This document shows positions 44,075 through 52,735 of a DNA stretch of 64,000 nucleotides, one piece after another; position 1 is the stretch's first letter; the number at the start of each line of letters is the position of its first letter. Position numbers and translations under genes: made by a program. This stretch comes from Solimonas terrae (GTDB lineage: Bacteria; Pseudomonadota; Gammaproteobacteria; Nevskiales; Nevskiaceae), in contig NZ_JAAMOW010000004.1 in assembly GCF_011067135.1 (NCBI RefSeq), forward strand, positions 124,001 through 188,000, in the 5' to 3' direction. Under the pieces are notes generated by a model. It did no database searches, was not told the DNA's origin, and worked only from the letters and a program-made list of their open reading frames with translations.

Positions 44075-45548
44075 ACTGCCGCCGCCGCTGCCGCCGCAGG
44101 AAGTGGCGGCGCGCGACCTGCGGCCGGTCTCGGGTGGCAGCATTGCGTTCCGCGACTGGCGGCTGCATCTGCCACCGGCCGGTCGGCTCGACGCTGCCGC
44201 GATCCGTCGCGCGATTGCCGGTGCCGATCATCTCGACGAACTCGTTTCGGCACTTGCGCAGGCGTACTACGCCGACGGCGCGTTGTCGACACAATTGCTG
44301 TACGCAGTCGACGGCGACGACATCTACCTTGCGCTCTATCCGCGCCGGATACGCAGCGTCGAAGCGCCGCAGCAGCTGCGGGCCTACTTCGCGCCGCTGG
44401 TCGGGCAGCCGCTCGACGAGCGCGAGCTGGAACCGCGCCGCGCGCTCGCCAATGTGGACGCCGATCGCGCCGGCATTGCCGCACAGTCCTGGCTCGAACC
44501 GGTCGATGGCGGCGCCGATCTGCAGATCGTGCCGGACGGCCGCAAGCTGCCGACCAACAGTGTGCGCGCCGAGTTCGGCAATCCCGGCAACCGTTTCGTG
44601 GGCCGGCACTTTCTCGATCTCGATCTGCGCCACAGCGATCGCCACGGCGACCAGTTCAAACTGCTGTGGCATACCGCGTTGACCGGCATCAGCGACGGTC
44701 GCGCCGACGACTACAACGAGGAAACCCTGAGCTGGAATCGGGTCACGGCCGCTGGCATCTGGGGTCTCCAGGGCCATGTCTTCGACTACGCCGGCCAGTC
44801 GGGCCGCGATGGTCGTCTGCGATCCGGCGAGCTGAACTGGCTGATGCCGATCGACGCCACCCTGCACAGCCGGATGTTGATCGATGCGCGAGTCGATTAC
44901 GTCAACCGCGAACTCGACAGCAGCAATGCCAGCCTGGGCGAGGAATATCCGAGCTTGCAGCTCGGCATGCACTACAGCTACAGCGCCAGCCCTTCAGCGG
45001 GCCCGCTCGACATCGACATCGGCACGATGTTTCGCAAGGGGCTGCGCAGCGAGACGGCCGTGACCGGCGCCGATCTCGCCTATTTCCTGTGGCGGCCGAC
45101 GATCAGTCTCAATCTTGAACTCGGCGACGACTGGAACACCGGCCTGCTGTTGGCCGGTCAGCTGAGCAATGACACGCTGCCGCTGGAAAGCCAGTGGGTA
45201 CTCGGCGGCATCGACAACATCGCCGCCTATCTTCCCGGCATCGAAGTCGGCGATACCGGCGCCTATGGCGAACTCGACCTGCAATATCACGGCTGGTATC
45301 TCGTCGGCGTGCGGCTCACGCCGCGCGTTTTTGCCGAATACGGACTCAGCTGCTACGAGCAGCAGTCCGACGCGGCGACGCGCGGCACGGCGATGCTCAC
45401 GGACATCGGCACGGAACTGCTCGCGAACTGGCGCTTTTTCGAAGCGAGCCTGGCGATCGCCGCGCCGACGGGACATCGGAACGTGCCTTCGGCATTGCGC
45501 CACGAAAGCGACGCGAAGCTGCTGTTCCGCCTGAGCGCCGCGTTCTGA
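44064..45548 (+). CDS. TpsB-like (ShlB/FhaC/HecB) outer-membrane transporter, no visible signal peptide
   Basis: This 494-residue protein has a POTRA-like N-terminal part (about 25-155: LPPAGRLDAAAIRRAI, YADGALSTQLLYAV) and a barrel with the family signature LPLESQWVLGGIDNIAAYLP followed by GDTGAYGELDLQY. It ends in a terminal Phe (LLFRLSAAF). These fit two-partner secretion transporters that export a TpsA protein. The start at 44064 has GGGAG, yet the first 20 residues (MAIELPPPLPPQE...) are no signal peptide and no better in-frame start lies upstream. No large TpsA gene is in the window. Confidence 0.75.
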   Translation: MAIELPPPLPPQEVAARDLRPVSGGSIAFRDWRLHLPPAGRLDAAAIRRAIAGADHLDELVSALAQAYYADGALSTQLLYAVDGDDIYLALYPRRIRSVEAPQQLRAYFAPLVGQPLDERELEPRRALANVDADRAGIAAQSWLEPVDGGADLQIVPDGRKLPTNSVRAEFGNPGNRFVGRHFLDLDLRHSDRHGDQFKLLWHTALTGISDGRADDYNEETLSWNRVTAAGIWGLQGHVFDYAGQSGRDGRLRSGELNWLMPIDATLHSRMLIDARVDYVNRELDSSNASLGEEYPSLQLGMHYSYSASPSAGPLDIDIGTMFRKGLRSETAVTGADLAYFLWRPTISLNLELGDDWNTGLLLAGQLSNDTLPLESQWVLGGIDNIAAYLPGIEVGDTGAYGELDLQYHGWYLVGVRLTPRVFAEYGLSCYEQQSDAATRGTAMLTDIGTELLANWRFFEASLAIAAPTGHRNVPSALRHESDAKLLFRLSAAF

Positions 45549-45557
45549 GTCCGCGCT

Positions 45558-45797
45558 TCAGGCCGCTTCGTCGACGCGCACGCTCTGCGTGTCGATCTGC
45601 AGCCCGGCGTGCTTGCGGCGCACCGAGGCGATCGCGTCGTCGGCATCATTGCCGGACTGCGTGACTTCGAAGCCGACCAGATCGGCATTCAGCTGCTCGC
45701 CGGCGGCATTGGTCGTCGAGTTGCGGCGCCAGAAGTCGAAGTAGTCCTTCTCGCGACCCTTGTGGATCACGCGAATGAAATAGTTGGCCTTGGCCAT
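45558..45797 (-). CDS. Small conserved protein of unknown function
   Basis: This 79-residue soluble protein starts MAKANYFIRVIHKGREKDYF. AGGAGAAA precedes the ATG at 45797. The sequence mixes short strands and a basic/aromatic N-terminus with no cysteine or hydrophobic helix. I do not recognise the family. It lies 56 bp after the gene at 45854 on the same strand and may be co-transcribed. Confidence 0.65.
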   Translation of the reverse strand: MAKANYFIRVIHKGREKDYFDFWRRNSTTNAAGEQLNADLVGFEVTQSGNDADDAIASVRRKHAGLQIDTQSVRVDEAA

Positions 45798-45853
45798 GAT
45801 GTTTCTCCTGATGGGAGCGGGGAACGGCAGGTCGCCGTTCCGGCGAAGGCCAC

Positions 45854-45997
45854 TCAGTCCTGCTGTGGCGCCTCGTCGGCAGGCGCTTCGGCGCCGGCAG
45901 CCTTGGCGGCGGCCTTGCGCTGCTCCTTCTCTTCTTTCTTCTTTTTCTTGGCCAGTTCTTTCTGGCGCTTCTCGAACGAATAGTTGGGCTTGGCCAT
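45854..45997 (-). CDS. Small lysine-rich protein
   Basis: The protein is 47 residues starting MAKPNYSFEKRQKELAKKKK, then alternating Lys/Glu and an Ala/acidic tail. GGAG lies eight bases before the ATG. Very similar short Lys-rich proteins with the MAKPNYSFEKR start occur in many proteobacteria, to my recollection, but their role is unknown. It is likely helical and may bind nucleic acid; this is speculation. Confidence 0.65.
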   Translation of the reverse strand: MAKPNYSFEKRQKELAKKKKKEEKEQRKAAAKAAGAEAPADEAPQQD

Positions 45998-46309
45998 CTT
46001 GATGCTCCACGAACTGCGGGATGTCGCGCGACAGGGCGATGCTGATCGATGACTCGTCGGCACCGGCAGGTGCTGGTGTCGTCGAGGGAAGGCCGTTGGC
46101 GAAGATCGGCGTCGGCAGAAACGCCCCGCGGCACGGCTGGAAAGGCGGCAGAGGATACGCGCCTGCACGGGGCAAGTCGAACGATGTCGCGCAAGGCTCA
46201 CCCATTTGTATCAGGCTATCGTCGCGCCGCGCGGGCTATTGTCGAACGCACGCTTGCGCCAACGCGCTGCGGGCAACAACAGAATCCACACGTCGATCAG
46301 GCGGACCCG
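45998..46309. other. Gene-free intergenic region (312 bp) between divergent genes
   Basis: This stretch separates the Lys-rich protein gene (minus) from the DUF35 gene (plus). No ORF with a credible start or composition is seen. It must hold promoters for both directions, but no clear -35/-10 pair stands out. Confidence 0.5.
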
Positions 46310-46747
46310 ATGAGCACACCTACCGAAGCGGCGGCCCCGACCGCACCCAAGCCGACGCGCATTCCGCCGATCGTCACCCTCGACGCCAAGTTCTTCTGGG
46401 ATGGCGCCGACCAGGAACAGTTTCTCGGCCAGAAATGCAGCGACTGCGGTCTGTTCACGTTCCCGCCGCGGCCGATGTGCCCGCAGTGCTTCAGCGTCAA
46501 TCGCAGGGAAGTGCCGCTGTCCGGGCGCGGCACCGTGCACGGCTGGACGATTCCGCGCCATCCGCCGCCATTCGGCTTCAAGGAGTCGCCGATCGTCGCG
46601 GTGATCGAACTCGAAGAAGGCATCCGCATGGTGTCGAACGTGGTCGGCTGCGGCTACGACGAGATTCGACAGGACATGCCGGTCGAGGTCACGTTCGAAG
46701 CGACGATGAACAACCACAAAGTGCCGGTGTTCCGGCCCCGCACATGA
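46310..46747 (+). CDS. DUF35 OB-fold protein with zinc ribbon (aldolase/thiolase partner)
   Basis: This 145-residue protein has the zinc-ribbon cysteines CSDCG and CPQC (x2 spacing twice) followed by an OB-fold (GRGTVHGWTIPRH, SPIVAVIELEEG). FFWDGADQEQFLGQKC is the usual rubredoxin-like start of DUF35. In actinobacteria DUF35 domains form complexes with Ltp2-type thiolase-fold aldolases that remove steroid side chains by retro-aldol cleavage. The next gene encodes such a thiolase-fold protein, supporting this role. Confidence 0.88.
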   Translation: MSTPTEAAAPTAPKPTRIPPIVTLDAKFFWDGADQEQFLGQKCSDCGLFTFPPRPMCPQCFSVNRREVPLSGRGTVHGWTIPRHPPPFGFKESPIVAVIELEEGIRMVSNVVGCGYDEIRQDMPVEVTFEATMNNHKVPVFRPRT

Positions 46748-46883
46748 ATAAATCTGCTGCGCGAGCAGATCTCGCTCCTGTGATGCTCGCCGTACGCTTG
46801 TACGGCTGCACTTCTCGAAGCGACCTCTGCTCTGCTCACAACGATTTCTTCACGCGCGGAAGCGCGTCATCAGGAATATTAGA

Positions 46884-48059
46884 ATGACCAGAAAATTCAC
46901 GGAAGCGGCGATCGCCGGCATCGGCCAGACCGAGTTCTCCAAGGCTTCCGGCCGCAGCGAACTGCAGCTCGCCGCCGAGTGTGCGGTGGCGGCCTGCAAG
47001 GATGCCGGCGTCAGCCCGCACGACATCGACGGCATGGTGACGTTCACGATCGACAACAGCGACGAGGTCAATCTCGCGCGCTGCCTCGGCGTCAAGGATC
47101 TCGCCTACACGACGCGCATTCCCGGCGGCGGCGCGGCGGCGGCGGCGACCATATATCAGGCAATGGCGATGGTCAACGCCGGCCTCTGCCACAACGTGCT
47201 GATCTGGCGCGCGATGAACGAGCGCAGTCAGTACCGCTTCGGCCAGAATCCGCAACAACAGCAGATGTCGTATCAGTCCGGCAACGGCACCGGTTCGCTG
47301 CTGTGGTGCGTGCCGTACGGCGCGATGACGCCGGCCAGCTGGGGCGCGCTGCAGGCTGCGCGCTACATGCACAAGTACGGCGTCACCAATCGCGATCTCG
47401 GCTACATCTCCGTGCAGCAGCGCGCGTATGCCGCGAACAATCCGAACGCGTGGTTCTACGGCAAGCCGATCACGCTCGAGGATCACCAGAATTCGAAGTG
47501 GATCCAGGAGCCGTGGCTGCGCCTGCTCGACTGCTGCCAGGAGTCCGACGGCGGCGTCGCGATTCTCGTCACCAGCCTCGAACGGGCGCGCGACCTCAAG
47601 CAGCCGCCGGTGCAGATCGTCGGGGCGACGCAGTCGATTCCGTACAACGTCGAAGTGATTTCCAACTATTACCACGAAGACCTGACGGTGATGCCGGAAG
47701 CCCAGGGTGTCGCCAAGCGCCTGTGGGCGATGACCGGCCTCAAGCCGTCCGACATGCAGATGGCGGCGATCTACGACGCCTTCACGCCGCATGTCCTGCT
47801 GCAGCTCGAAGCCTTCGGCTTCTGCAAGCCGGGCGAGGGCAAGGACTTCGTCAAGGGCGGCGGCATGGCGCTCGACGGCGCGCTGCCGACCAACACCAAT
47901 GGCGGTCTGACCGGCGAGGCCTACATCCATGGCATGAACAGCATGATCGAGGGCGTGCGGCAGATTCGCGGCACCTCGTGCAACCAGGTCACGAAGAAGA
48001 CCGTCGAGCACGTGCTGGTGTCGTCCGGCATGGCCGGCGCCGTGCTCGCGAAGGCCTGA
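46884..48059 (+). CDS. Thiolase-fold lipid-transfer protein, Ltp2-type aldolase
   Basis: The 391-residue protein starts AAIAGIGQTEFSKASGRSEL, the thiolase/SCP-x start of the lipid-transfer (Ltp) group. The usual nucleophilic Cys of thiolases is absent: the region reads RIPGGGAAAAATIY. Loss of this Cys is known in Ltp2-type steroid aldolases. CQESDGGVAILV, AIYDAFTPHVLLQLE, and NTNGGLTGEAYIHGMNS are conserved blocks. With the DUF35 gene 136 bp upstream it likely forms a heteromeric aldolase that cleaves a CoA-activated side chain. That gap holds a GCCGTAC-GCTT-GTACGGC hairpin. Confidence 0.87.
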   Translation: MTRKFTEAAIAGIGQTEFSKASGRSELQLAAECAVAACKDAGVSPHDIDGMVTFTIDNSDEVNLARCLGVKDLAYTTRIPGGGAAAAATIYQAMAMVNAGLCHNVLIWRAMNERSQYRFGQNPQQQQMSYQSGNGTGSLLWCVPYGAMTPASWGALQAARYMHKYGVTNRDLGYISVQQRAYAANNPNAWFYGKPITLEDHQNSKWIQEPWLRLLDCCQESDGGVAILVTSLERARDLKQPPVQIVGATQSIPYNVEVISNYYHEDLTVMPEAQGVAKRLWAMTGLKPSDMQMAAIYDAFTPHVLLQLEAFGFCKPGEGKDFVKGGGMALDGALPTNTNGGLTGEAYIHGMNSMIEGVRQIRGTSCNQVTKKTVEHVLVSSGMAGAVLAKA

Positions 48060-48073
48060 GCCCGTACGTGGCA

Positions 48074-49117
48074 ATGGCCGGCGTGGGGTCGCCGCTGACG
48101 CTGAAGTTCGATTGCGGTCTGCAACTGCCTGGCGAAGGCGCGCTGCAGATCGCCGTCGATCTGTTCGTGCCGCCGGCCGGTATCGTGCCGCGTGCGCTGC
48201 TGTGGTGTCTGCCCGGCGGCAACATGAATCGCCGCTACTATGATTTGACCCCACCAGCTGACGCTGGCGGTGGCGATTCGATTCCGACGGCTGAAGGCGA
48301 CGCCGGGCTCGACACCAGTTTCAGCTTCGCGCGGACGATGGCCGCGCAGGGCTTCGTCGTCGCCTCGGTGGACTATCTCGGCCTCGGCGACAGCAGCAAG
48401 CCGAGCGACGGCTGGCTGTGCACGCCGGACACGCTGAGCGCGATCAACCGCAACGTCCACGACGCCCTGATGACGAAGCTGCGCGAAGGCCGCGCGTACC
48501 CGCAGCTCGCGGCGCTGCCGGACCTGCGCAGCGTCGGCGTCGGCCATTCGATGGGCAGCATGATGACGATCCTTCAGCAGGCCGCGCATGCGCCGCATGC
48601 CGCCGTCTTACTGCTCGGCTTCTCCACGCGCGGTCTGCCGGAATACCTGCCGCCGCAGTTGAAGGGCATCGATGATCCGCTGGCGGCGCGCCCCTTGCTG
48701 ATCGACGTCGCGAAGAAGATGTATGGCGGTCAGCCGTTCCCGGTGATCCACACCGCGCGTGCCGGCAACAGCGAACTGTTCGGCAGCAAGAAGGCCGATC
48801 CGAAGGGCGTCGCCGCGCTGAAGGCGGCGACCGACTGCATGTTGCCGGTGCCTGCGACCCTGTCGATGGTGCCGGGCAATGTCGCACCGGAAGCGGCGCT
48901 CATCGACGTCCCGGTCTTTCTCGGTGTCGGCGGCCGCGACATGGTCGGCCCCGTGCATCAGCTGCCGTTGGCGTTCACCGGATCATCGGACGTGACACTG
49001 CTGGTGCTGCCGGAAACCGGCCATAGTCACTTCCTGTTCGCAACGCGCGCACAGCTGTTCCGGCGCGTGGCGTCATGGCTGCAAGCCGCGGTGCTCAGCG
49101 AGCCGGTCGAGGCCTGA
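48074..49117 (+). CDS. Alpha/beta hydrolase
   Basis: The protein is 347 residues from ATG 48074; an in-frame GTG at 48068 is an alternative and neither has a strong ribosome-binding site, so coupling to the upstream stop (48059) is likely. The nucleophile elbow is VGHSMGS with Ser159, GRDMVGP offers the acid and ETGHSHF the His of the triad. A hydrophobic core YLGLGDSSKPSDGW precedes it. It probably cleaves an ester, thioester or C-C bond in the pathway; the specificity is unknown. Confidence 0.85.
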   Translation: MAGVGSPLTLKFDCGLQLPGEGALQIAVDLFVPPAGIVPRALLWCLPGGNMNRRYYDLTPPADAGGGDSIPTAEGDAGLDTSFSFARTMAAQGFVVASVDYLGLGDSSKPSDGWLCTPDTLSAINRNVHDALMTKLREGRAYPQLAALPDLRSVGVGHSMGSMMTILQQAAHAPHAAVLLLGFSTRGLPEYLPPQLKGIDDPLAARPLLIDVAKKMYGGQPFPVIHTARAGNSELFGSKKADPKGVAALKAATDCMLPVPATLSMVPGNVAPEAALIDVPVFLGVGGRDMVGPVHQLPLAFTGSSDVTLLVLPETGHSHFLFATRAQLFRRVASWLQAAVLSEPVEA

Positions 49118-49198
49118 AACCCCTCCTGCCTAATCGGATTGCGTTGCGCCTCGCGGGCTTCGCCATGCCGATACTCGCCTGGCGCGCAACGCTCGCGC

Positions 49199-49894
49199 TC
49201 AACGCGCGGTGAGCCCCGCATTGCCGTCGTGCAGGCGCAGCCGCAACGAGTTCTGGTAGTACGCCACGGTCTGATACTGGCCGATCACGATTGGCAGTTC
49301 GATCAATTGCCGATCGTCCAGTCGCTCGGCGAGGATCGCCCAGGTGGTATCGGAAATCATCGCCGCCGCATGCAGTTCCTCGGCGGCCTTGAGGATCGCG
49401 CCGTCGTGGCGTCTCCAGCCGGGCGCCTGCGAGCCCTGCGTGATGCGCTCGATCTCGATGCTGGCGATGCCGATGCTTTTGGCGACATGCACGTGCTCGC
49501 CCCAGCCGTACGGCGCCCGGCACAGCCAGACGATGCGCAGGATCGCCAGTTCGCGATCGCGTGGCGCCAGCACGCCGCGACCCAGCAGCTGAATGCCGAG
49601 CTCGGTCTGCCGCGCGAACAGCTCCGGGTGGCGCAGCATCGTGCGCACGATCTCCGGCAGATTGGCGAGACGCTGCGTTTTCTCGTCGTCGGACAACCGG
49701 CCGGAGACGACGTCGGTCAGCATCGACTTCTCGCGCGATTGCAGCGCCTCGTTGACCTGGATCATGCGCTCGACGATGGTCATCAGCTCCGGCGTCAGCT
49801 CGGCCACGCTGAGCGGTGCCAGGCGCGGGGCCTCATCGCGCCACGCGGACCCGGCGTGAGCGGCGGGCGGAATGTCGGAACGGGTGTCGGCCAT
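49199..49894 (-). CDS. Carboxymuconolactone decarboxylase (CMD/AhpD-like) family protein
   Basis: This 231-residue helical protein has the CMD core RDRELAILRIVWLCRAPYGW followed by GEHVHVAKSIGI. The CxxC of AhpD is absent, with a single Cys in WLCRAPY. Such longer CMD-like proteins recur beside steroid and aromatic-acid genes. It is convergent with the hydrolase gene and is the last catabolic-type gene before a housekeeping stretch. Its reaction is unknown. Confidence 0.85.
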   Translation of the reverse strand: MADTRSDIPPAAHAGSAWRDEAPRLAPLSVAELTPELMTIVERMIQVNEALQSREKSMLTDVVSGRLSDDEKTQRLANLPEIVRTMLRHPELFARQTELGIQLLGRGVLAPRDRELAILRIVWLCRAPYGWGEHVHVAKSIGIASIEIERITQGSQAPGWRRHDGAILKAAEELHAAAMISDTTWAILAERLDDRQLIELPIVIGQYQTVAYYQNSLRLRLHDGNAGLTAR

Positions 49895-50001
49895 GGGCGG
49901 GTCGATGACGCTGAGAGATGTGGACGCCGAGCAGTGTAGGGGCGGGCAGCGTCACCGCGGTATCGACATCCGGCCATCCTGCGATGCAGGCCACGCTTTG
50001 T

Positions 50002-50412
50002 TCAGGGCTCTGGCGTCCCGGTATCGAAGTCGCCCTTGGTCAGCTCGGCGCGGGCGGCGGCGGCCAGCGCTTCGTATCTGGCGCGAAACGCATCCAGCGT
50101 TTCCTCTTCCAGATCTTCGAGATCGAGCAAGGCGTTATGGGCGCCGCGCGTCGCGCGAATCAACTCGTCGAGCTTGATCTGGATCGCCGCGGTATCGCGG
50201 TTCTGCGTGTTCTGGATCAGGAAGACCATCAGGAACGTGACGATGGTCGTGCCGGTATTGATCACCAGCTGCCAGGTGTCGCTGAAGCCGAACATCGGCC
50301 CGGTGACGATCCATGCAACGATCACGGCGACGGCCAGCGTGAACACCCGCGGCCGACCGCAGAAATGCGCCGCGGACTTCGCAAATCGTGAATACCACGC
50401 AGTGTTTCGCAT
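50002..50412 (-). CDS. Low-affinity iron permease family (PF04120-like) membrane protein
   Basis: The protein is 136 residues. Two membrane segments (VFTLAVAVIVAWIVTGPMFG and WQLVINTGTTIVTFLMVFLI) are followed by the family signature IQNTQNRDTAAIQIKLDELI and a charged coiled end. This matches the bacterial low-affinity iron permease family, named for a yeast relative; iron transport in bacteria is not established. The ATG at 50412 lies 8 bases after GGGGAAA. Confidence 0.85.
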   Translation of the reverse strand: MRNTAWYSRFAKSAAHFCGRPRVFTLAVAVIVAWIVTGPMFGFSDTWQLVINTGTTIVTFLMVFLIQNTQNRDTAAIQIKLDELIRATRGAHNALLDLEDLEEETLDAFRARYEALAAAARAELTKGDFDTGTPEP

Positions 50413-50666
50413 CGTCGTTTCCCCTCGGGCGGATGGCCTGACTGTAGAGAAACGCCGAGGTCATGGCGAACCGGGGCTGGCGCCGCTGCGAGCCCGAGCT
50501 TGGCCGGTCCGAATCGCGCGACGCCGAAACGGCGCGAGGTCGGCGGCGCAATCCGTGGACGCCATGCGAGCTGCAGGCGTCGCCACATGACGGCGCCCGT
50601 GCGCGCTTCGCCACGATATGCACGCGAGACGGCAGCCGCATACGCGCGGCCGCCGCCCGTACGGCG

Positions 50667-50936
50667 CTACTCGATCTTGGTGACGATGCCGTCCTTGATC
50701 GCGACGAAGCCGTCCATCTTCTTGCCGTTGCCGTCGCACTTGATGCGGATGTTGACGGTGCCATCGTCGGCCACCGTCTTGCTGCTCGCCCCGCAGGACG
50801 CCGGCAGCTGGGCCAGGAACTTGTCCGCCTGCGCCACATCTGCCGGGTTTGCGTCCGCCGCGTGGGCCGGTGCCCATGCCGCCGCCAGTGTTGCCATCAT
50901 CAGAAAACCGGCGCCTGAACCGATATTGCGTTTCAT
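50667..50936 (-). CDS. Small secreted protein of unknown function
   Basis: The protein is 89 residues with a signal peptide ending at PAHAADAN. The mature part contains two Cys (PASCGASS and IRIKCDGNG) that may pair, and ends in two short strands (MDGFVAIKDGIVTKIE). GAGGAGAG precedes the ATG. No family recognised. The 254 bases between it and the upstream-coordinate permease gene hold nothing recognisable. Confidence 0.65.
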   Translation of the reverse strand: MKRNIGSGAGFLMMATLAAAWAPAHAADANPADVAQADKFLAQLPASCGASSKTVADDGTVNIRIKCDGNGKKMDGFVAIKDGIVTKIE

Positions 50937-51054
50937 GAAACTCTCCTCGTGATTCGCCCGGCCAGCCTTGGCCGATGCGTATTGTCCCGAGGCTTGCTGA
51001 AGGCGCGCCGTACCGATCCGGCGCGCGGCGTCACGCGAGGTTCACGGCGCGGCG

Positions 51055-51459
51055 TTACGTCGCGAGTTTCGGCCTTGTCTTCCGGGCCGAAGCGTTGAGC
51101 GCGACCGCAGCACGGACGAGTGCCTTGAAGGCGCTTGCATCGATCCGTTCGCCTTCGTGAATATCGATCGCGCGCCGCACATTGCCGTCGAGGCTGGAAT
51201 TGAACAGCCCGGCCGGGTCCGGCAGCGACGCACCTTTGGCGAACGTCAGTTTCACGGCCGTCTTGTAGGTCTCGCCGGTGCAGATGATGCCGTCCTGCTC
51301 CCAGACCGGTACGCCGGACGGATTGCCGGCCTTGGCCCACTTGCGCGTTTCGACAGCGTCCGGCGCTGCCGCCTTGATCAGCTGGCGTACGTCATCCAGG
51401 CTCGCGGCACGCCAGTCGGGGGTGGCTGCCGTGCTTGACGGCGCATCGGTCTTCTTCAT
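51055..51459 (-). CDS. DUF1801 (YdhG-like) family protein
   Basis: This 134-residue protein from ATG 51459 follows AGGAGCGG. DVRQLIKAAAPDAVETRKWA, VPVWEQDGIICTGETYKTAV and KLTFAKGASLPDPAGLFNSS are the standard DUF1801 blocks. The last third (GERIDASAFKALVRAAVALN) is the usual helical end. The function of the family is unknown; it is often chromosomally encoded in Proteobacteria. Confidence 0.85.
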   Translation of the reverse strand: MKKTDAPSSTAATPDWRAASLDDVRQLIKAAAPDAVETRKWAKAGNPSGVPVWEQDGIICTGETYKTAVKLTFAKGASLPDPAGLFNSSLDGNVRRAIDIHEGERIDASAFKALVRAAVALNASARKTRPKLAT

Positions 51460-51555
51460 TTCCGCTCCTGAAACATTCGCAGTCGGACACCAGTGTCGAT
51501 CCGTCGCGTCATTCGTGCACGCTGTGTCCGGGATGCGCGCCGACATGGTCGCGGC

Positions 51556-51777
51556 TCAGGTACGGCGCGCGTCACCGAGCGGCCGTGCCCGATACGGCAA
51601 CACGAACAGATAGAGGCCGGTGAGCAGCAGCACGGCCAGCGGCAGCAGCGGCGAATAGGTGATCCACGCCGCCGGTTCACCGTGCACCCGCGCGGCGAAA
51701 TTGACGATGACCGTCAAGGTGAACGCGATCGACAGCCAGCGGTGCAGCGGTCGAATCCAGCCGTCGGGCGCGCTCAT
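51556..51777 (-). CDS. Small membrane protein
   Basis: This 73-residue protein has two membrane segments (HRWLSIAFTLTVIVNFAARV and YSPLLPLAVLLLTGLYLFVL). The start ATG overlaps the stop of the VOC gene (ATGA), showing coupled translation. It fits small transmembrane proteins of unknown function that follow AraC/VOC genes. Confidence 0.7.
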   Translation of the reverse strand: MSAPDGWIRPLHRWLSIAFTLTVIVNFAARVHGEPAAWITYSPLLPLAVLLLTGLYLFVLPYRARPLGDARRT

Positions 51778-52205
51778 TGCGACTTGCCGGCCGCGCCGGC
51801 GCGGCGCGCCTGGATCATCTTCCAGCCATTGCCGGACGGATCGCGAAAACCGGCATCGACGCTGCCGTAGCGGTCCACAGGTTCCTGCGTGAACTCCACG
51901 CCGAGCGTGCGCATGCGTTCGTAACTGGCGCGGCAGTCATCGACCACCAGCACCAAAGGTGGCATCGCGCCCTTGGCGACGATCGCGCGCAGTGTCTGCG
52001 CCGTTGCTTCGTCGATCATCGGCGGCCCCGGCACGAACAGGCCGAGCTGGAACGACGGCTGTTCCGGGTGCTGCACCGTCAGCCAGCGAAAGCCGCCGTT
52101 GCGCACATCGGTATGCACGCGGAATCCGATCTTCTCCACATAGAACGCGAGCGCTTCATCCTGATCGCGCACATACAGACCACTGACATCGACACCCTGG
52201 CTCAT
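51774..52205 (-). CDS. VOC/glyoxalase-fold protein
   Basis: The protein is 143 residues. VDVSGLYVRDQDEALAFYVE and KIGFRVHTDVRNGGFRWLTV begin the first beta-alpha-beta unit; DRYGSVDAGFRDPSGNGWKM ends the second, the common glyoxalase/bleomycin-resistance pattern. Its start overlaps the stop of the upstream AraC gene and its stop overlaps the next gene, so the three form a tight operon (52693 to 51556). The substrate is unknown. Confidence 0.88.
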   Translation of the reverse strand: MSQGVDVSGLYVRDQDEALAFYVEKIGFRVHTDVRNGGFRWLTVQHPEQPSFQLGLFVPGPPMIDEATAQTLRAIVAKGAMPPLVLVVDDCRASYERMRTLGVEFTQEPVDRYGSVDAGFRDPSGNGWKMIQARRAGAAGKSQ

Positions 52206-52693
52206 GGGCTCTCCTTGGTTTGGGCCGCCTTTGTACCGCTGCCCATGCGGCGCCGCTTCTCCAAAACTGCGGTCTTGAGATCGGGTCGGTGTGCGGCGCT
52301 CAGGACACACGCCGGCACGCTGCCCAGCGCCTGCGCCGCCGACCGCGCGCGCGTCCGGCACGCGCCGGGGCTCTCGCCATTGATGTCGCGAAAGATGCGG
52401 CCGAAGGTGCCGATACTGCGCCAGCCGGTCGCGAACGCGATCTCGGTCACCGAAAGCTCGGTGTCGCGCAGCAGCGCTACCGCCCGCTCGATGCGCCGCG
52501 TCAGCAGATAACGATGCGGCGGAACGCCGAACGCGTCCTTGAACGATCTCGCGAAGTGGGCAGCGGACACATGACTGACGCGCGCCAGCCGCGACACCGG
52601 CCAGTCCTCGTGCGAGGCTGCGTCCATCCGGTCCTTCGCGCGCAGCAGGCGGCGCAGGAGGTCGGGGTCTTGGGTAGTGTTGCCGTGAGTCAC
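52202..52693 (-). CDS. Short AraC-family transcriptional regulator
   Basis: The protein is 163 residues, essentially the AraC DNA-binding domain alone. The two HTH motifs are WPVSRLARVSHVSAAHFARS and LSVTEIAFATGWRSIGTFGR; the first half also holds RYLLTRRIERAVALLRD. A basic tail follows. It overlaps the VOC gene by 4 bases and likely controls this small operon. It is the last gene before the RAYT/cassette island. Confidence 0.9.
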   Translation of the reverse strand: MTHGNTTQDPDLLRRLLRAKDRMDAASHEDWPVSRLARVSHVSAAHFARSFKDAFGVPPHRYLLTRRIERAVALLRDTELSVTEIAFATGWRSIGTFGRIFRDINGESPGACRTRARSAAQALGSVPACVLSAAHRPDLKTAVLEKRRRMGSGTKAAQTKESP

Positions 52694-52707
52694 TTCAGCC
52701 GCATCTG

Positions 52708-52732
52708 TAGGGCGGGAGCATCCCGCCTGTCG
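52708..52732 (+). repeat. REP palindrome, 3' side of the RAYT gene
   Basis: TAGGGCGGGAGCATCCCGCC contains GGCGGGA-GCA-TCCCGCC. It ends 4 bp from the RAYT stop. The same unit in opposite orientation is at 53360. Confidence 0.85.
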
Positions 52733-52735
52733 AGA

